This document shows, in pieces, positions 47,618-55,531 of a DNA stretch of 64,000 bases. The DNA comes from Mesorhizobium ciceri WSM4083 (GTDB taxonomy: Bacteria; Pseudomonadota; Alphaproteobacteria; Rhizobiales; Rhizobiaceae). The stretch covers positions 1 to 64,000 of the forward strand of contig NZ_JAFG01000010.1 of assembly GCF_000519305.1 (NCBI RefSeq). Direction: 5' to 3'. The notes beneath the pieces are model-generated. The model was not told the origin of the DNA. It did no database searches and saw nothing but the letters and a program-made list of their open reading frames with translations. Every line of letters starts with the position of its first letter. The first letter of the stretch is position 1. The translations under genes were made by a program, and so were the position numbers.

Positions 47618-48814
47618 TCAGGCCTTTCGTGCCGCGTCGAGAAGTTTCCGGCCGAGCCGTATCAGGGCAATGTCGCTGCCGGAAGGGCCAAGCAGCGACA
47701 GGCCGAACGGGGCGCCGGCGACCGAGCCGACGGGCAAGGTGATTTGCGGGAAGCCGGACAGGCCGGCCAGGCACAGAAGTTGGAGCGCCCGTTCGCGATA
47801 GGCCTGGAACTGCTCCGGCGTGCTGTCCACGTAAGGCGCCGGCCCAGGCACCGTCGGCAGGACAAGGAAGCCGTTCCTGCCGAGCAGGGCGCTCAGTTCG
47901 CCGCGGAAGGTCAGACGTCGCACCTTCTCGGCCTGGGCTGTCCTGTCATCGACGGCACGGCCAAAGCCGAAACGCTCCTCGACACCAGGGCCAAGGCCGC
48001 GCTCGCCGCTGGTGATCCATTCGCCATGCACCGCCCAGGCCTCCCTGGCCTGCAGCCGGCGAAAGCACCAGTAGAGTTCATCGGGAGATGAGGAGAAGCG
48101 GATTGCCGGCGTCGCCGGCGCGCCGAAGACCGCGCCCGCCAGCCCCTTCATTCCGGCATATTCGGCCAGCGCCGGGCGGGCGACCAATCCATCCAGCCAA
48201 TCCAGCGCCAGCGGCCGGTCCAACACGTGCTGGTGCGGATCGCGGCCGAGCAGCAGCTTGCCGACGGTCTCGTAGGTCTCGATGTCGTCGGCGAACCAGC
48301 CGAACGTGTCGAGGCTCGGCGCCAGCTTCATCGTGCCGTCGAGCGAAATGCGGCCATGCGTGGTGCGCAGCCCGATCAGTCCGCAAAAGCTCGCCGGAGC
48401 GCGGATCGAGCCACCGGTGTCGGAGCCCGTGGCGATATCGGCCAGCCTGCCCGCCACCGCCGCCGCCGACCCCGATGAGGAGCCGCCAGTGACGCGATCG
48501 GGTGCCGCCGGGTTCACCGGAAACGAGAAATGCGCATTCTGGCCGAACAGCGCGAAGGCGAGCTCGTCGGTCTGCGTCTTGCCGACGAAGCGTGCGCCGG
48601 CATCGAGGATCATCTGCACGGCGGGTGCGGTGCGCGAGGCGGCGTGGCTTTCGGCGAATTTTTGCAAATTGCCGCAACCGGTGCGGTAGCCGGCGACGTC
48701 GTAGATGTCCTTGACGGCCAGCCGCAGGCCGGCCAGCGGGCCGAGCTGGGCATGTGCCACCGGCATCTGGCGAAGATCGAGAAAGGCGTTGAGAGGGCCG
48801 TGGGTGCCTGTCAT
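47618..48814 (-). CDS. Amidase (amidase-signature family)
   Basis: A 398-residue hydrolase of aliphatic or aryl amides. The Ser-cisSer-Lys triad is visible: the lysine in LAVKDIYDVAG (K35), the cis-serine in GGSSSGSAAAVAG, and the nucleophile in GSDTGGSIRAPASFCG. Length is shorter than GatA (about 480) and there is no GatA-specific neighbourhood, so it is a stand-alone catabolic amidase; indole-acetamide-type substrates are possible but unproven. It begins an operon with the LysR gene. Confidence 0.9.
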   Translation of the reverse strand: MTGTHGPLNAFLDLRQMPVAHAQLGPLAGLRLAVKDIYDVAGYRTGCGNLQKFAESHAASRTAPAVQMILDAGARFVGKTQTDELAFALFGQNAHFSFPVNPAAPDRVTGGSSSGSAAAVAGRLADIATGSDTGGSIRAPASFCGLIGLRTTHGRISLDGTMKLAPSLDTFGWFADDIETYETVGKLLLGRDPHQHVLDRPLALDWLDGLVARPALAEYAGMKGLAGAVFGAPATPAIRFSSSPDELYWCFRRLQAREAWAVHGEWITSGERGLGPGVEERFGFGRAVDDRTAQAEKVRRLTFRGELSALLGRNGFLVLPTVPGPAPYVDSTPEQFQAYRERALQLLCLAGLSGFPQITLPVGSVAGAPFGLSLLGPSGSDIALIRLGRKLLDAARKA

Positions 48815-48939
48815 CGTTCGATATCCGGATACGGTTGCCGCAACATTGTTCGACGCCAGAAATTTTACAACCTGCGATACGATTTTTATTGATTGTGAAA
48901 GTCTTCGCCCTTATATCGCGCTTGCCCAAAGTCGCACGT

Positions 48940-49345
48940 GCCTGTGGGTGTCCGCCGATCCTCGAATGGTGAGGGAAATCGGTAAGGTAACTGGAGCTAA
49001 CCCCTCCAGTCGGTCTAGCGGCCAACCGCCAGCCCGAGGACACCTTGAAGCAACGACGGTGCGGGCCTTTCTGGTGTTCTGCCGGTTGTCCAAAAACCGG
49101 GGTTACTGAAGAGGCACACCTTCATTGCCGGCAGTGCGGACGGGTCTCCCATCCAAGCCAAGGCAGACAAAGCGAACCGAGGCCGGGCAAGGCCAAGGTT
49201 CACCGCCGCGAGACGGCGCTTCATGGTTCCGGGGTCTCCACCGGCTGGTTCCATGGATATCCGTCCCGCCTTTGTCCACCGCGAGTTCGCGAGGCTGACA
49301 GCCCGCGTCCCGCAGCCTTATTGCGCGCCGAAAGGCGCTGATGGA
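48940..49345 (+). promoter_or_regulatory. speF-like RNA leader of the ornithine decarboxylase gene
   Basis: The 540-bp gap before ornithine decarboxylase holds a long leader. Segments such as GGTAAGGTAACTGGAGCTAA (48981-49000), the CTGGAG/CTCCAG stem, CTAGCGGCCAACCGCC and CTTGAAGCAACGACGGTGCG (49043-49062) match what I recall of the alphaproteobacterial speF motif (Rfam speF), found upstream of ornithine decarboxylase genes. It is presumed to regulate that gene in cis in response to polyamines or ornithine. Boundaries are approximate. A 47-codon frame (48966-49109) runs through the most conserved part. The rest of the gap (48815-48939) shows nothing else. Confidence 0.65.
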
Positions 49346-49354
49346 GAGACCCCG

Positions 49355-50488
49355 ATGGCCACCCAGCGCATCCTTGACTTCCTCGCCACCCGACGTCCGT
49401 CCGGCCCCTGCCTCGTCGTCGACCTCGATGTCGTGCGCGACAATTTCCGCGCCTTCGAGAAGGCGCTGCCTGATTCCAAGATCTACTATGCGGTGAAAGC
49501 AAATCCGGCGCCGGAAATCCTGCGCCTGCTTGCTGCGATGGGCTCGTCCTTCGACACTGCTTCCGTTGCCGAAGTCGAGATGGCGATGGACGCCGGTGCG
49601 CCGGCGGACCGCATCTCCTTCGGCAACACCATCAAGAAGGAGCGTGACATCGCACGCGCCTACCAGCTCGGCATCCGCCTGTTCGCCGTCGATTGCGTCG
49701 AAGAGGTCGAGAAGATCGCCCGCGTCGCTCCAGGCGCGCGCGTGTTCTGCCGCGTGCTGACCGATGGCGAGGGCGCCGAGTGGCCGCTGTCGCGCAAGTT
49801 CGGCTGCGTGCCGGCGATGGCCGTCGACGTGCTGCGCCATGCCAAGGGGCTCGGCCTCGACGCCTATGGCGTGTCGTTCCATGTCGGCTCGCAGCAGACC
49901 GACCTGACCGCCTGGGACCGTGCGCTGGCCGACGCCAAGGTGGTGTTCGCGACGCTCGCCGAGGAAGGCATCGTCTTGAAGATGGTCAATATGGGCGGTG
50001 GTTTCCCGACGCGCTATCTGCGTGACGTGCCGGCCGCCCAGGCCTATGGCCAGGCGATCTTCTCGGCGCTGCGCAAGCATTTCGGCAATGCGCTTCCCGA
50101 GACCATCATCGAGCCGGGCCGTGGCATGGTCGGCAATGCCGGCGTCATCAAGTCGGAAGTCGTGCTGATCTCGAAGAAGGCGGCCAACGACAATGTGCGC
50201 TGGGTGTTCCTCGACATCGGCAAGTTCGGCGGCCTGGCCGAGACGATGGACGAGGCGATCCGCTACCCCATCGTCACCGCCCATGACGGCACGGAGACGG
50301 CACCTTGCGTGCTCGCCGGCCCGACCTGCGATTCGGCCGACGTGATGTACGAGAAGACGCCCTATCCGCTGCCTTTGTCGCTGACCATCGGCGACGAGGT
50401 GCTGATCGAAGGCACCGGCGCCTACACGACCACCTACTCGGCGGTCGCCTTCAACGGCTTCGAGCCTCTCCGATCCTACGTGATCTGA
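49355..50488 (+). CDS. Ornithine (or ornithine/lysine) decarboxylase, fold type III
   Basis: A 377-residue PLP enzyme of the alanine-racemase fold (eukaryotic ODC-like) that makes putrescine from ornithine, possibly also cadaverine from lysine. The PLP lysine is K48 in YYAVKANPAPEIL. Other motifs are FHVGSQQTD, NMGGGFPTRY, EPGRGMVGNAG and the inter-subunit cysteine in GPTCDSADV. The ATG at 49355 follows GGAGAG at 7-8 nt. It follows the speF-like leader, and the product feeds homospermidine synthase elsewhere in the window. Confidence 0.93.
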   Translation: MATQRILDFLATRRPSGPCLVVDLDVVRDNFRAFEKALPDSKIYYAVKANPAPEILRLLAAMGSSFDTASVAEVEMAMDAGAPADRISFGNTIKKERDIARAYQLGIRLFAVDCVEEVEKIARVAPGARVFCRVLTDGEGAEWPLSRKFGCVPAMAVDVLRHAKGLGLDAYGVSFHVGSQQTDLTAWDRALADAKVVFATLAEEGIVLKMVNMGGGFPTRYLRDVPAAQAYGQAIFSALRKHFGNALPETIIEPGRGMVGNAGVIKSEVVLISKKAANDNVRWVFLDIGKFGGLAETMDEAIRYPIVTAHDGTETAPCVLAGPTCDSADVMYEKTPYPLPLSLTIGDEVLIEGTGAYTTTYSAVAFNGFEPLRSYVI

Positions 50489-50568
50489 CGGCGTTTCCTC
50501 AGCGCATTTTCGGACGGCGAACCGGACACAACTTCGCCTGAAAATGCGCTGAGAGAGCCGATCAGATC
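50482..50568 (+). repeat. 87-nt multi-segment hairpin spanning the decarboxylase stop codon
   Basis: Three nested stems: GATCTGACGGC (50482-50492) with GCCGATCAGATC (50557-50568), CTCAGCGCATTTTC (50498-50511) with GAAAATGCGCTGAG (50540-50553, perfect 14 bp), and GGCGAA (50516-50521) with TTCGCC (50533-50538). There is no T run. The first 14 bases ATCTGACGGCGTTT recur at 8246-8259 after gltD, so this may be a dispersed element that also serves as an mRNA 3' stabiliser. Confidence 0.8.
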
Positions 50569-50641
50569 ATCCCAGGTGGGCGACTTTCGTCCACCCGGGC
50601 TCGCCTGTGGAACAGATCTCCGCTCGCCAGGGATTACGGAA

Positions 50642-51229
50642 ATGGAAATGTCAGTTGAAATGGAAATGCCAGTTGAAATTGGGGGCCACGCACCGGCCTT
50701 TGTGATGGTCGCCGAAACCGCCGCCGATGTTGCGGCGCGCGAGGCGTTGCTCGATCGGGCCATGGGGCCGAAGCGCAGGAAAAAGTCGTCGGAGAAGCTG
50801 CGGCGTGGGCGGCGGCCCTCGGAAGGGCTGGCCTTCGTCGCCTGCGATGCTTCGGGCGGCGTGGCCGGCACCGTGCGGCTGTGGGATGTCAGCTTGGGCG
50901 AGGGCGGTGCGGCCGCGTTGCTGCTTGGCCCGCTTGCCGTCGACCCGTCGCTCAAGAATGCCGGCATCGGCTCGGCGCTGATGCGCCATGCCATCGCCGA
51001 AGCGGCGCGTCTCGGCCATAACGCTATCCTTTTGGTCGGCGATGCGCCCTATTATGCGCGCTTCGGCTTCTCGGCCGAGAAGACCGGTTCACTTGCCATG
51101 CCGGGACCCTATGAGCGGCACCGCCTGCTGGCGCTGGAACTGGTGGAAGGCGCGCTTGACGGCGTGCACGGCACGCTGAAGGCGGCCGGCCGCAAGCTGA
51201 AGGCGCAGGAATTGATATCGGCGGCCTGA
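50642..51229 (+). CDS. GNAT N-acetyltransferase
   Basis: A 195-residue acetyltransferase. The central motif LLLGPLAVDPSLKNAGIGSALMRHAIAEA (acetyl-CoA loop NAGIGSALM) and LVGDAPYYARFGF are typical of the YhbS-like group. The N-terminus has a short duplication MEMSVE-MEMPVE. It follows ornithine decarboxylase on + strand, 153 bp away across a hairpin; a polyamine or amino-acid substrate is only a guess. ATG at 50642 or 50648 could be the start. A terminator follows. Confidence 0.85.
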   Translation: MEMSVEMEMPVEIGGHAPAFVMVAETAADVAAREALLDRAMGPKRRKKSSEKLRRGRRPSEGLAFVACDASGGVAGTVRLWDVSLGEGGAAALLLGPLAVDPSLKNAGIGSALMRHAIAEAARLGHNAILLVGDAPYYARFGFSAEKTGSLAMPGPYERHRLLALELVEGALDGVHGTLKAAGRKLKAQELISAA

Positions 51230-51255
51230 GACACGAAGCCGGCAGCATTTCATGC

Positions 51256-51285
51256 AAAAACGCCGCCCGAAAAGGCGGCGTTTTT
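51256..51285. terminator. Bidirectional intrinsic terminator
   Basis: AAAAACGCCGCC-CGAAAA-GGCGGCGTTTTT lies between the convergent GNAT and SCP2 genes, with T runs in both directions. Confidence 0.92.
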
Positions 51286-51321
51286 GCGCTTGGTGGGTGC
51301 CGCCTGGGCGGCTGGATGCCT

Positions 51322-51606
51322 TCAGCCGATCAGCTGGCTGAGCGCCATGGCGACGGTCATGTCGCCTTCGACCTTTATCTTGCCGGTCATGAACGCCATT
51401 GTCGGGTTCAGGTCGCCAGCGATCAGCGAATCCAGATCGTCGAGCGAGAGCTTGATGGTGCAGTCGGTGGGTGCATCGGTGTTCGAGACGGTTGCGCCGT
51501 CGATGACGATGACGCCGTCGCTGCCGGTGTCGAATTTCACGGAACGATCGAACCCGCTGCTGGCCACCCGCGACTTGATCTTCTCGGCAATCTCCTGAAC
51601 GCTCAC
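51322..51606 (-). CDS. SCP2 sterol-binding domain protein
   Basis: A 94-residue protein made of one SCP2 domain (IAEKIKSRVASSGFDRSVKFD ... DCTIKLSLDDLDSLIAGDLNPTMAFMTGKIKVEGDM split over residues 5-85), a fold that binds hydrophobic acyl chains. Start is the GTG at 51606 with AAGGAG 6 nt upstream; an ATG at 51630 lacks a ribosome site. A palindromic TTGACGT-based site lies about 110 bp upstream, suggesting regulation with fatty-acid or branched-chain catabolism (inference). Confidence 0.88.
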   Translation of the reverse strand: MSVQEIAEKIKSRVASSGFDRSVKFDTGSDGVIVIDGATVSNTDAPTDCTIKLSLDDLDSLIAGDLNPTMAFMTGKIKVEGDMTVAMALSQLIG

Positions 51607-51712
51607 GCTGTTCTCCTTGTCTGGTTGCATCTGTCTCGCAACGGCGCTTCGATCCAGCCGAAGCCCATGCCGCGGTCTCGCGATCACGGTCGCTGCCGCA
51701 TATAGCTTTGGG

Positions 51713-51728
51713 TTGACGTTTACGTCAA
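51713..51728 (-). promoter_or_regulatory. Inverted repeat TTGACGTTTACGTCAA upstream of the SCP2 gene
   Basis: Seven-base arms TTGACGT / ACGTCAA around TT. It resembles sites attributed to MerR-family acyl-CoA catabolism regulators (LiuR type) in proteobacteria, from memory. It lies 107 bp upstream of the SCP2 start on - strand. Confidence 0.5.
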
Positions 51729-51803
51729 CGCGAATTCAGGCGGTTGGTTCCTGCCGTAGCGGCAGGCGAGCCTCGATGATACCGCGACTGCGAGCCGGGC
51801 AAC

Positions 51804-52319
51804 TCAGTGTTCCTTGAACGCCTTGGTCATTTCGCTCGCCGTCTCGCTTTTCTTGCGGCGCAGCCAGTTGTCGCGGATTTCGTCCTTCGACAGAAAATTG
51901 ACCTGGTCGATCAGAACCTCATGCACCAAAGGCGCGCCGACACGCGTGTTGACGGTATCGCGGATCGCGGCGCGGAAGGCATCGAGATCGATCGTCGCCT
52001 TGTTGGTGAAGTCGATCTGCGGATTGGAATAGAGGTAGGAATAGACCTGGTCGGTGATCAGCGCTTCGGCGGGAATGGACAGTTTCTTTATCTGCTCGGG
52101 TTCGACGGTGTAGACGAGCTTGGTCAGGAAATAGCCGCCGATCTCAGAATCGCGGATCAGCGGCACCGAAATGATGTCGGTCTTGACGTAGTCGAGGCCG
52201 CCCAGCATCGGCTTCGGCGTTTCGCCGACACCGCGCTCGCCGGCCGCCTGGAAAGAATAGAACACGGCGCCCAGCGTTGCGGCGCAGATCCAGACGGCGA
52301 TGGCGATGACCTTGATCAT
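51804..52319 (-). CDS. FliL-like membrane-anchored protein in the flagellar block
   Basis: A 171-residue protein with one N-terminal helix (about 3-24) as signal anchor and a 145-residue outside domain. Pattern GGYFLTKLVYTVEPEQIKKL, ALITDQVYSYLYSN, AFRAAIRDTVNTRVG, then VHEVLIDQVNFLSKDEIRDN is reminiscent of FliL (TM helix, a domain ending in a conserved FxxF/VNF strand). It is the last of the flgJ, FlgN-like, this gene run on - strand. I do not recognise a formal name. Role probably in the flagellar basal body or motor. Confidence 0.65.
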   Translation of the reverse strand: MIKVIAIAVWICAATLGAVFYSFQAAGERGVGETPKPMLGGLDYVKTDIISVPLIRDSEIGGYFLTKLVYTVEPEQIKKLSIPAEALITDQVYSYLYSNPQIDFTNKATIDLDAFRAAIRDTVNTRVGAPLVHEVLIDQVNFLSKDEIRDNWLRRKKSETASEMTKAFKEH

Positions 52320-52416
52320 CGGGCCCTGTCATTCCTCTGGTCAGTCCCTTGCGATGGCAACGTGGCACGGCGCCGTTGCTTTGGCAGGATCTCCGATGTG
52401 TCGCTTATGTGCGGCA

Positions 52417-52842
52417 TCATGCCTTGATCCAGCCGAACTCGCCGGCGGAGTAGGTGCCGTCCGTCTCGGCGCGCTGGATGGCGTGCCGCAGCAGGCTGGC
52501 GACTTCGTTGACCGCGCTCAGATGCGCCAGGATCGCCGCTTCGTTCTTCGCCAGCTTCTGGCGCAGCCGGGTCAGGCCCTCGCGGTGCTGTTCGAGGAAT
52601 TCGGCTTCGCTGCCGCCCTTCATGGCGCGGGTCAACTCATAGAGGTAGCGGCTCTTGCGGGCGTTCGATGCCTTGAGATCATAGTTGGTCGCGTTGCGGA
52701 TACCGGCGGTCTCTTCCTCGACCACTTCCTCGATGCGACCGATGATGGCGGCGAGGTTGCCGGGCCGCGCGAACGGGATCGGCGCTTCCGACGCGGTCGT
52801 GCGTGCTGGCAGGTTGGGGGTGGATTCCGAAAAGTCGGCCAT
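52417..52842 (-). CDS. FlgN-like flagellar chaperone candidate
   Basis: A 141-residue, mostly helical cytoplasmic protein (LAAIIGRIEEVVEEETAG, ELTRAMKGGSEAEFLEQH, LRQKLAKNEAAILAHLSAVNEV). Size, helical content and position directly after flgJ (13 bp) suggest a FlgN-type chaperone for hook-associated proteins. Sequence similarity to known FlgN is weak by eye, so the assignment rests on context. Confidence 0.6.
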   Translation of the reverse strand: MADFSESTPNLPARTTASEAPIPFARPGNLAAIIGRIEEVVEEETAGIRNATNYDLKASNARKSRYLYELTRAMKGGSEAEFLEQHREGLTRLRQKLAKNEAAILAHLSAVNEVASLLRHAIQRAETDGTYSAGEFGWIKA

Positions 52843-52855
52843 GGCGTTTCCCAGT

Positions 52856-53446
52856 CTAGATCTTGATATTTGTTTTTATGGTCGTCTCGTCACCGGTCAT
52901 CGACCCCGCAGCCTTGCGCTGCAATTGGTGGACCAGCGAGGTCGACAGGCTGTTTTGCTGGTCGACCTCGGTCTTTTCCGGCCCGCCCGAAACCGGACCG
53001 ACCGGAACCACGCGCTTGCCTTCGAGATAGTGGTCGGCAAGCATCGACTTGGCGATGCCGATGCCGCCGCGCTCGGCCATCACGTCGGCCACCCGCTCGG
53101 CAAGCTGCGATTTCCACATGTCGCCGGCCAGGCCCTTGCCGTAGACGCCCTCGGTGTCCTTGGGCAGCATGTTCTGGATGAAGGTCTGCAGCACCATCGC
53201 CTCGAACTTCTTGAATTTTTGGGCCGGGTCGGTTGCAGCGGCGGCCTTGTCGGCGGTGGCGCGCGACAGGATCGAGCCGGCATCGACCGAAGCGGCGGTA
53301 TCTAGCGAACCGGGGGTGTCGAGTGAAAACGTGCCCGCAGCGCCGCCGGCCCGCTTCGTCAGCGCGGCGCGGGCGGTCTCGATATCCGCCGGGTCGGCGG
53401 CTCGGGCCACATCCATAACGATGTCGCTGGGTGGAGAAATCGCCAA
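52856..53446 (-). CDS. flgJ: Rod-binding protein FlgJ (short form)
   Basis: A 196-residue protein of the FlgJ N-terminal family, the rod cap or rod-binding factor. The signature KKFEAMVLQTFIQNMLPKD and GKGLAGDMWKSQLAERVADVMAERGGIGIAK is clear. It lacks the C-terminal muramidase domain found in enteric FlgJ, as usual in alphaproteobacteria. Start is taken as the TTG at 53446 (MAISPPSDIVMDV) with AAGG 9 nt upstream; no ATG sits before the conserved N-terminus. In related rhizobia it normally lies close to fliR; here an ABC transporter intervenes. Confidence 0.85.
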   Translation of the reverse strand: MAISPPSDIVMDVARAADPADIETARAALTKRAGGAAGTFSLDTPGSLDTAASVDAGSILSRATADKAAAATDPAQKFKKFEAMVLQTFIQNMLPKDTEGVYGKGLAGDMWKSQLAERVADVMAERGGIGIAKSMLADHYLEGKRVVPVGPVSGGPEKTEVDQQNSLSTSLVHQLQRKAAGSMTGDETTIKTNIKI

Positions 53447-53591
53447 GAAAGTCCGCCTTTTACCGGTTTTTCTTAGCCAGACCATGCCTCAACAAGCTTG
53501 TGGCAGGCTTGCGGGAAAGAGAGGGAGCGGAGTGCGGGGATCGGATCGAAGCTGCCGGCTTTGCGCCGAGGGGTGGGATTCCGCCTCAGCT

Positions 53592-54485
53592 TCACTCCTT
53601 GACCGCCCCCGTCATCGAGGAGACGTAGTGCTCGACAAAGAATGAATAGAGCACCACCACCGGCAGGGAGCCGATCAGCGCGCCTGCCATCAGGGCTCCC
53701 CATTCATAGACGTCCGAACGCACGAGCTCGGTAAGCACGCCGACCGGCACGGTCTTGTTTTCGGACGACTGGATGAAGGTCAAGGCGTAGATGAATTCGT
53801 TCCATGACAGGGTGAAAGCGAAGATGCCGGCGGAGATCAGGCCGGGCACCGACAGCGGCAGAACTATCTTGGTCAGGATTTGCCAGCGGCTCGCGCCGTC
53901 GATCAGCGCGCATTCTTCCAGTTCGAAAGGGATCGAGCGGAAGTAGCCCATCAAGAGCCACGTGCAGAATGGAATGAGGAACGTCGGATAGGTGAGGATC
54001 AGCGCGAACGGCGTATCGTAAAGGCCGAGGTTGAACACCATTACCGACAGTGGAATGAACAGAATCGAGGGCGGTACGAGATAGGCCAGGAAGATAGCCA
54101 AGCCGACCTGCCGCGCCCCGGAAAACCTCAAGCGTTCGATCGCATAGGCAGCGAACACCGCCGCCAGCAGCGACAGGAAAGTCGAGGCGGTCGAGATGAT
54201 GATCGTGTTGAGAAGCCAACCCGGATAGGACGTCTCGAAGAGTAGATACCGAATATGCTCGAGCGTCGGATGGACGACCCAGAACGGGTTGAAGTTGGCA
54301 TAATCCGTCATCTCGAGATTGGGTTTCACCGCGGTGATCGTCATCCAGTAGAACGGGAACAGCAGCACGATGACGAAGATCAGGAGCGGCAGATAAACGG
54401 TCACCACGCGCCGGGGCAGGCTCTGGAGATAGCCCATGCCGCCTTCATCGGTGTTCGGACGGTTGTTCGTTTCGGTCGCGGCCAT
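53592..54485 (-). CDS. Carbohydrate ABC transporter permease 2 (MalG/UgpE type)
   Basis: A 297-residue inner-membrane permease with six helices. The EAA loop is ECALIDGASRWQILTKIVLPLS, which docks the ATPase. The C-terminus has WNEFIYALTFI, usual in sugar permeases of this class. The ATG at 54485 has GGAG upstream and starts 1 bp after the stop of the first permease gene, showing a tight operon. Substrate likely a sugar or polyol. Confidence 0.92.
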   Translation of the reverse strand: MAATETNNRPNTDEGGMGYLQSLPRRVVTVYLPLLIFVIVLLFPFYWMTITAVKPNLEMTDYANFNPFWVVHPTLEHIRYLLFETSYPGWLLNTIIISTASTFLSLLAAVFAAYAIERLRFSGARQVGLAIFLAYLVPPSILFIPLSVMVFNLGLYDTPFALILTYPTFLIPFCTWLLMGYFRSIPFELEECALIDGASRWQILTKIVLPLSVPGLISAGIFAFTLSWNEFIYALTFIQSSENKTVPVGVLTELVRSDVYEWGALMAGALIGSLPVVVLYSFFVEHYVSSMTGAVKE

Positions 54486-54486
54486 G

Positions 54487-55437
54487 TCAGTCTCCACCGC
54501 CCTGCTGCCATTTACGACGTTGCAAGCCGAAATAGCTGAAAAGGATCGCCGCTAGCAGGAACGGGATCATCGCCACCGCGATCGCGGCTCCCTCGCCAAG
54601 CTGGCCGCCGGAAATGCCCCGCTGGAACGAGAGCGTCGCCATCAGATGGGTGGCATTCACCGGCCCGCCGCGAGTCAGCACATAGATCAGCTGGAAATCG
54701 GTGAAGGTGAACAGGACCGAAAAGGTCATGGTGATGGCGATGATCGGCGTCAGCAGCGGCAGCGTCACATAGCGGAACAATTGCCAACGGCTGGCGCCGT
54801 CGAGCGTCGCGGCCTCGTAAAGCGATTGGGGAATCGTCTGCAGGCCGGCCAGCAGCGTGATGGCCACGAAAGGAATGCCGCGCCAGACATTGGCAGCGAT
54901 CACCGAGGCGCGTGCGTTCTCCGGATCGCCAAGGAAATTGATGCGGTGGTCGATCAGGCCCATTTCCATAAGCGCCCAAGACAGAATGGAGAACTGCGAA
55001 TCGTAGATCCACCAGAAGGCGATGGCCGAGAGCACCGTCGGCACCACCCACGGCAGCAGGACAATCGCGCGGAAGAACGATTTGAAGGGAAGGTTCTGGT
55101 TGAGGATGAGCGCCAGCCAGAGGCCGAGCGCGAATTTCAGGATCGAAGCGCTGATCGTATAGAGCAAGGTGTTGAAGACGGAGAGCCAGAAGACGGCGTC
55201 GCTCCACAGATATTCATAGTTTTCGATGCCGATGAAGATGCCGGGGCGGCCGATGCGGGCGTCGGTGAAGCCAAGCCAGACGCCGAGCCCCAGCGGGTAA
55301 GTCAGGAAGACAAGCAGCAGTGCAGCCGCCGGAAGCATGAAACCGAAGCCAAGTGCGTTCCGGCTTTCGCTCCAGCGCGACAGAAGTCGGGAGAACATCG
55401 AAGGTCGCGGCTGGATAGCAGTTGACGGCACGGCCAT
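54487..55437 (-). CDS. Carbohydrate ABC transporter permease 1 (MalF/UgpA type)
   Basis: A 316-residue inner-membrane permease with six to seven helices. EAA loop: YEAATLDGASRWQLFRYVTLPLL. GGPVNATHLMATLSFQRG is typical of the UgpA/LacF subgroup. ATG at 55437 has AGGAG 7 nt upstream. It is the third gene in the ATPase, binding protein, permease 1, permease 2 order on - strand. Confidence 0.92.
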   Translation of the reverse strand: MAVPSTAIQPRPSMFSRLLSRWSESRNALGFGFMLPAAALLLVFLTYPLGLGVWLGFTDARIGRPGIFIGIENYEYLWSDAVFWLSVFNTLLYTISASILKFALGLWLALILNQNLPFKSFFRAIVLLPWVVPTVLSAIAFWWIYDSQFSILSWALMEMGLIDHRINFLGDPENARASVIAANVWRGIPFVAITLLAGLQTIPQSLYEAATLDGASRWQLFRYVTLPLLTPIIAITMTFSVLFTFTDFQLIYVLTRGGPVNATHLMATLSFQRGISGGQLGEGAAIAVAMIPFLLAAILFSYFGLQRRKWQQGGGD

Positions 55438-55531
55438 GGGTCGGCTCCTGCTGAGGTCTCATTGATAGGCCGGATCGGCCGCGACGCAATCCGAAGCCAG
55501 CCGGGCAGCCGCGCTGCCCGGCTGAGCCGGC

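Noticed and set aside
49045..49341. 98-codon TTG-start frame in the leader of ornithine decarboxylase as an ordinary protein gene
   Set aside because: Cys/Arg-rich translation without family resemblance lying inside a structured leader; kept only as an alternative frame in the leader hypothesis.
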